DNA of 64,000 bases from Zoogloea sp. (GTDB lineage Bacteria; Pseudomonadota; Gammaproteobacteria; Burkholderiales; Rhodocyclaceae), in NCBI GenBank assembly GCA_016703645.1, contig JADJBR010000009.1, forward strand, positions 549,935 through 613,934, written 5' to 3'. The number at the start of each line of letters is the position of its first letter. Within the stretch, counting starts at the first letter, position 1. Of this stretch, positions 63,133 to 64,000 are shown piece after piece. The notes under the pieces were generated by a model. It saw only the letters and a list, made by a program, of their open reading frames with translations. It was not told the origin of the DNA and did not search any database. Position numbers and translations under genes: made by a program.

Positions 63133-64000
63133 TTATTCGAGCCCCGCCCCCGGCGCCGGGCTGCCCATGTCACCGCCAGCCGCCCCGTTGCTGGCGGCGA
63201 TCGTGCCAAGCCGGCTTTTCAGGGAGGGGGAGCGGCCTTCCAGAAGGGTGCTGTACACCACGGCGTTGGCCATCACCTTCTTCACGTAGTCACGGGTTTC
63301 GCCGAAGGGAATGGTCTCGGCGTAGATGGCGCCCTCCAGGGGCTTCACGTCCTTCCAGCGCTTGGCGCGACCGGGGCCGGCGTTATAGGCGGCGGAGGCC
63401 AGCACCGGGTGGTTGTCGAGACCTTCGAGGACCATCCGCATGTAGGTGGTGCCGAACATCACATTGGTGTCGGGGTCCCGCAGCCAGCCGACGTTGTAAC
63501 CCTTCATGCCGAGCTTGCCGGCAATCCACTGGCCCGTGGTCGGCATGATCTGCATCAGGCCCTGGGCACCGACACCCGAGCGGGCCGAGGTGACAAAACG
63601 GCTCTCCTGACGCATCAGGCCGTAAACCCAGGCGGGATCCAGGTCGCGGCTACGGGCATTGGGCTCGATGCGCTCCCGGTAGGGGGCGAGATAGCGCAGG
63701 CTGTAATCGTGCTCGTTGCGGGTACGGTCGGCAGCATTGATGGCCCGGTCGTAGATGCCGAGTTGCTGGGCGAACTGGGCTGCAGCCAGAAGGAAGCGAT
63801 CATCCCGGTTGCGCAGGGTCCAGTTCCACTCCCGCGTGCCTTCAGTACGCATGTCGAGACGAAAGAGCGCCATGGCCCGCTGCACGCCCGGGGTCTGACG
63901 CACCCGTTCGGCCTCTTCCTCGCTGATGCTGCGGGCCTTGTCGGGCAGTCGGAAACTGCGTCCCAGCTCTTCATCCGCGAGAATGCTGTAGAAGGTGGGG
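63133..64000 (-). CDS. slt: Soluble lytic murein transglycosylase, N-terminus outside the window
   Basis: Periplasmic enzyme cutting peptidoglycan to 1,6-anhydro products. The visible 288 residues comprise the end of the alpha-superhelical U/L region and the catalytic SLT domain: catalytic Glu in GLMRQESRFVTSARSGVGAQGLMQI, then MPTTGQWIAGKLG, FGTTYMRMVLEGLDNHPVLASAAYNAGPGRAKRW, and TRDYVKKVMANAVVY. The frame is open to the window edge, so the gene begins beyond 64000. It lies 72 nt upstream of the epimerase gene in the same direction. Confidence 0.93.
   Translation of the reverse strand, partial: PTFYSILADEELGRSFRLPDKARSISEEEAERVRQTPGVQRAMALFRLDMRTEGTREWNWTLRNRDDRFLLAAAQFAQQLGIYDRAINAADRTRNEHDYSLRYLAPYRERIEPNARSRDLDPAWVYGLMRQESRFVTSARSGVGAQGLMQIMPTTGQWIAGKLGMKGYNVGWLRDPDTNVMFGTTYMRMVLEGLDNHPVLASAAYNAGPGRAKRWKDVKPLEGAIYAETIPFGETRDYVKKVMANAVVYSTLLEGRSPSLKSRLGTIAASNGAAGGDMGSPAPGAGLE

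Overview
The window is about 64 kb of GC-rich, tightly packed chromosome. Gene content suggests a betaproteobacterium, most likely of the Rhodocyclales (Azospira, Dechloromonas or Zoogloea relatives). The markers are rpoN-hpf-ptsN-hprK, a PEP-CTERM protein behind a sigma-54 promoter, a bacteriohemerythrin-kinase fusion, several very large PAS hybrid kinases, and the mreBCD-mrdA-rodA-rlpA and cca/slt blocks. Placement is by recalled gene order, not by a search. No tRNA, rRNA, CRISPR array or prophage was recognised.

Layout. 1-5627: end of htpX, then two overlapping sensor kinase genes, one with a hemerythrin domain. 6046-10230: mnmG-rsmG-parA-parB. 10328-17512: two small proteins, a Crp/Fnr regulator, a divergent CHASE2 nucleotide cyclase, a FecR-TPR-beta-barrel protein and a secreted four-cysteine protein. 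17595-24684 (minus): cell-elongation operon mreB-mreC-mreD-mrdA-rodA-rlpA. 24793-28635: gatC-gatA-lipoprotein-gatB. 28711-32711: an unknown gene, then a LysR regulator divergent from an Old Yellow Enzyme/quinone-oxidoreductase pair. 32721-38294 (minus): a CheB-CheR-PAS-kinase-receiver gene broken by three one-base frameshifts. 38464-39188: a tiny secreted peptide and a CBS protein. 39323-45363: riboflavin genes around a PEP-CTERM gene, then nusB-thiL-pgpA-pncC. 45524-51109: recA-recX-lptB-rpoN-hpf-ptsN-hprK. 51255-57275: psiF, a cyclase-like/FHA protein, ttcA, a pteridine-reductase-like SDR, a MidA-type methyltransferase, an alpha/beta hydrolase and small proteins. 57278-64000: a PbpC-like protein with a dead transpeptidase domain, an IS1182-family element inserted in the 3' end of cca, cca, an NDUFA9-like epimerase and a truncated lytic transglycosylase.

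Most of the window is core housekeeping. The most unusual part is 10.3-17.5 kb, where a CRP-like regulator, a membrane cyclase with altered substrate-selecting residues, and an envelope-spanning FecR/TPR/outer-membrane-barrel protein sit together. I infer an envelope-to-cyclic-nucleotide signalling circuit. Other notable points are the sigma-54 promoter of the PEP-CTERM gene, the degenerate PbpC, the three homopolymer frameshifts in one giant kinase, and the replacement of the cca 3' end by an insertion sequence.
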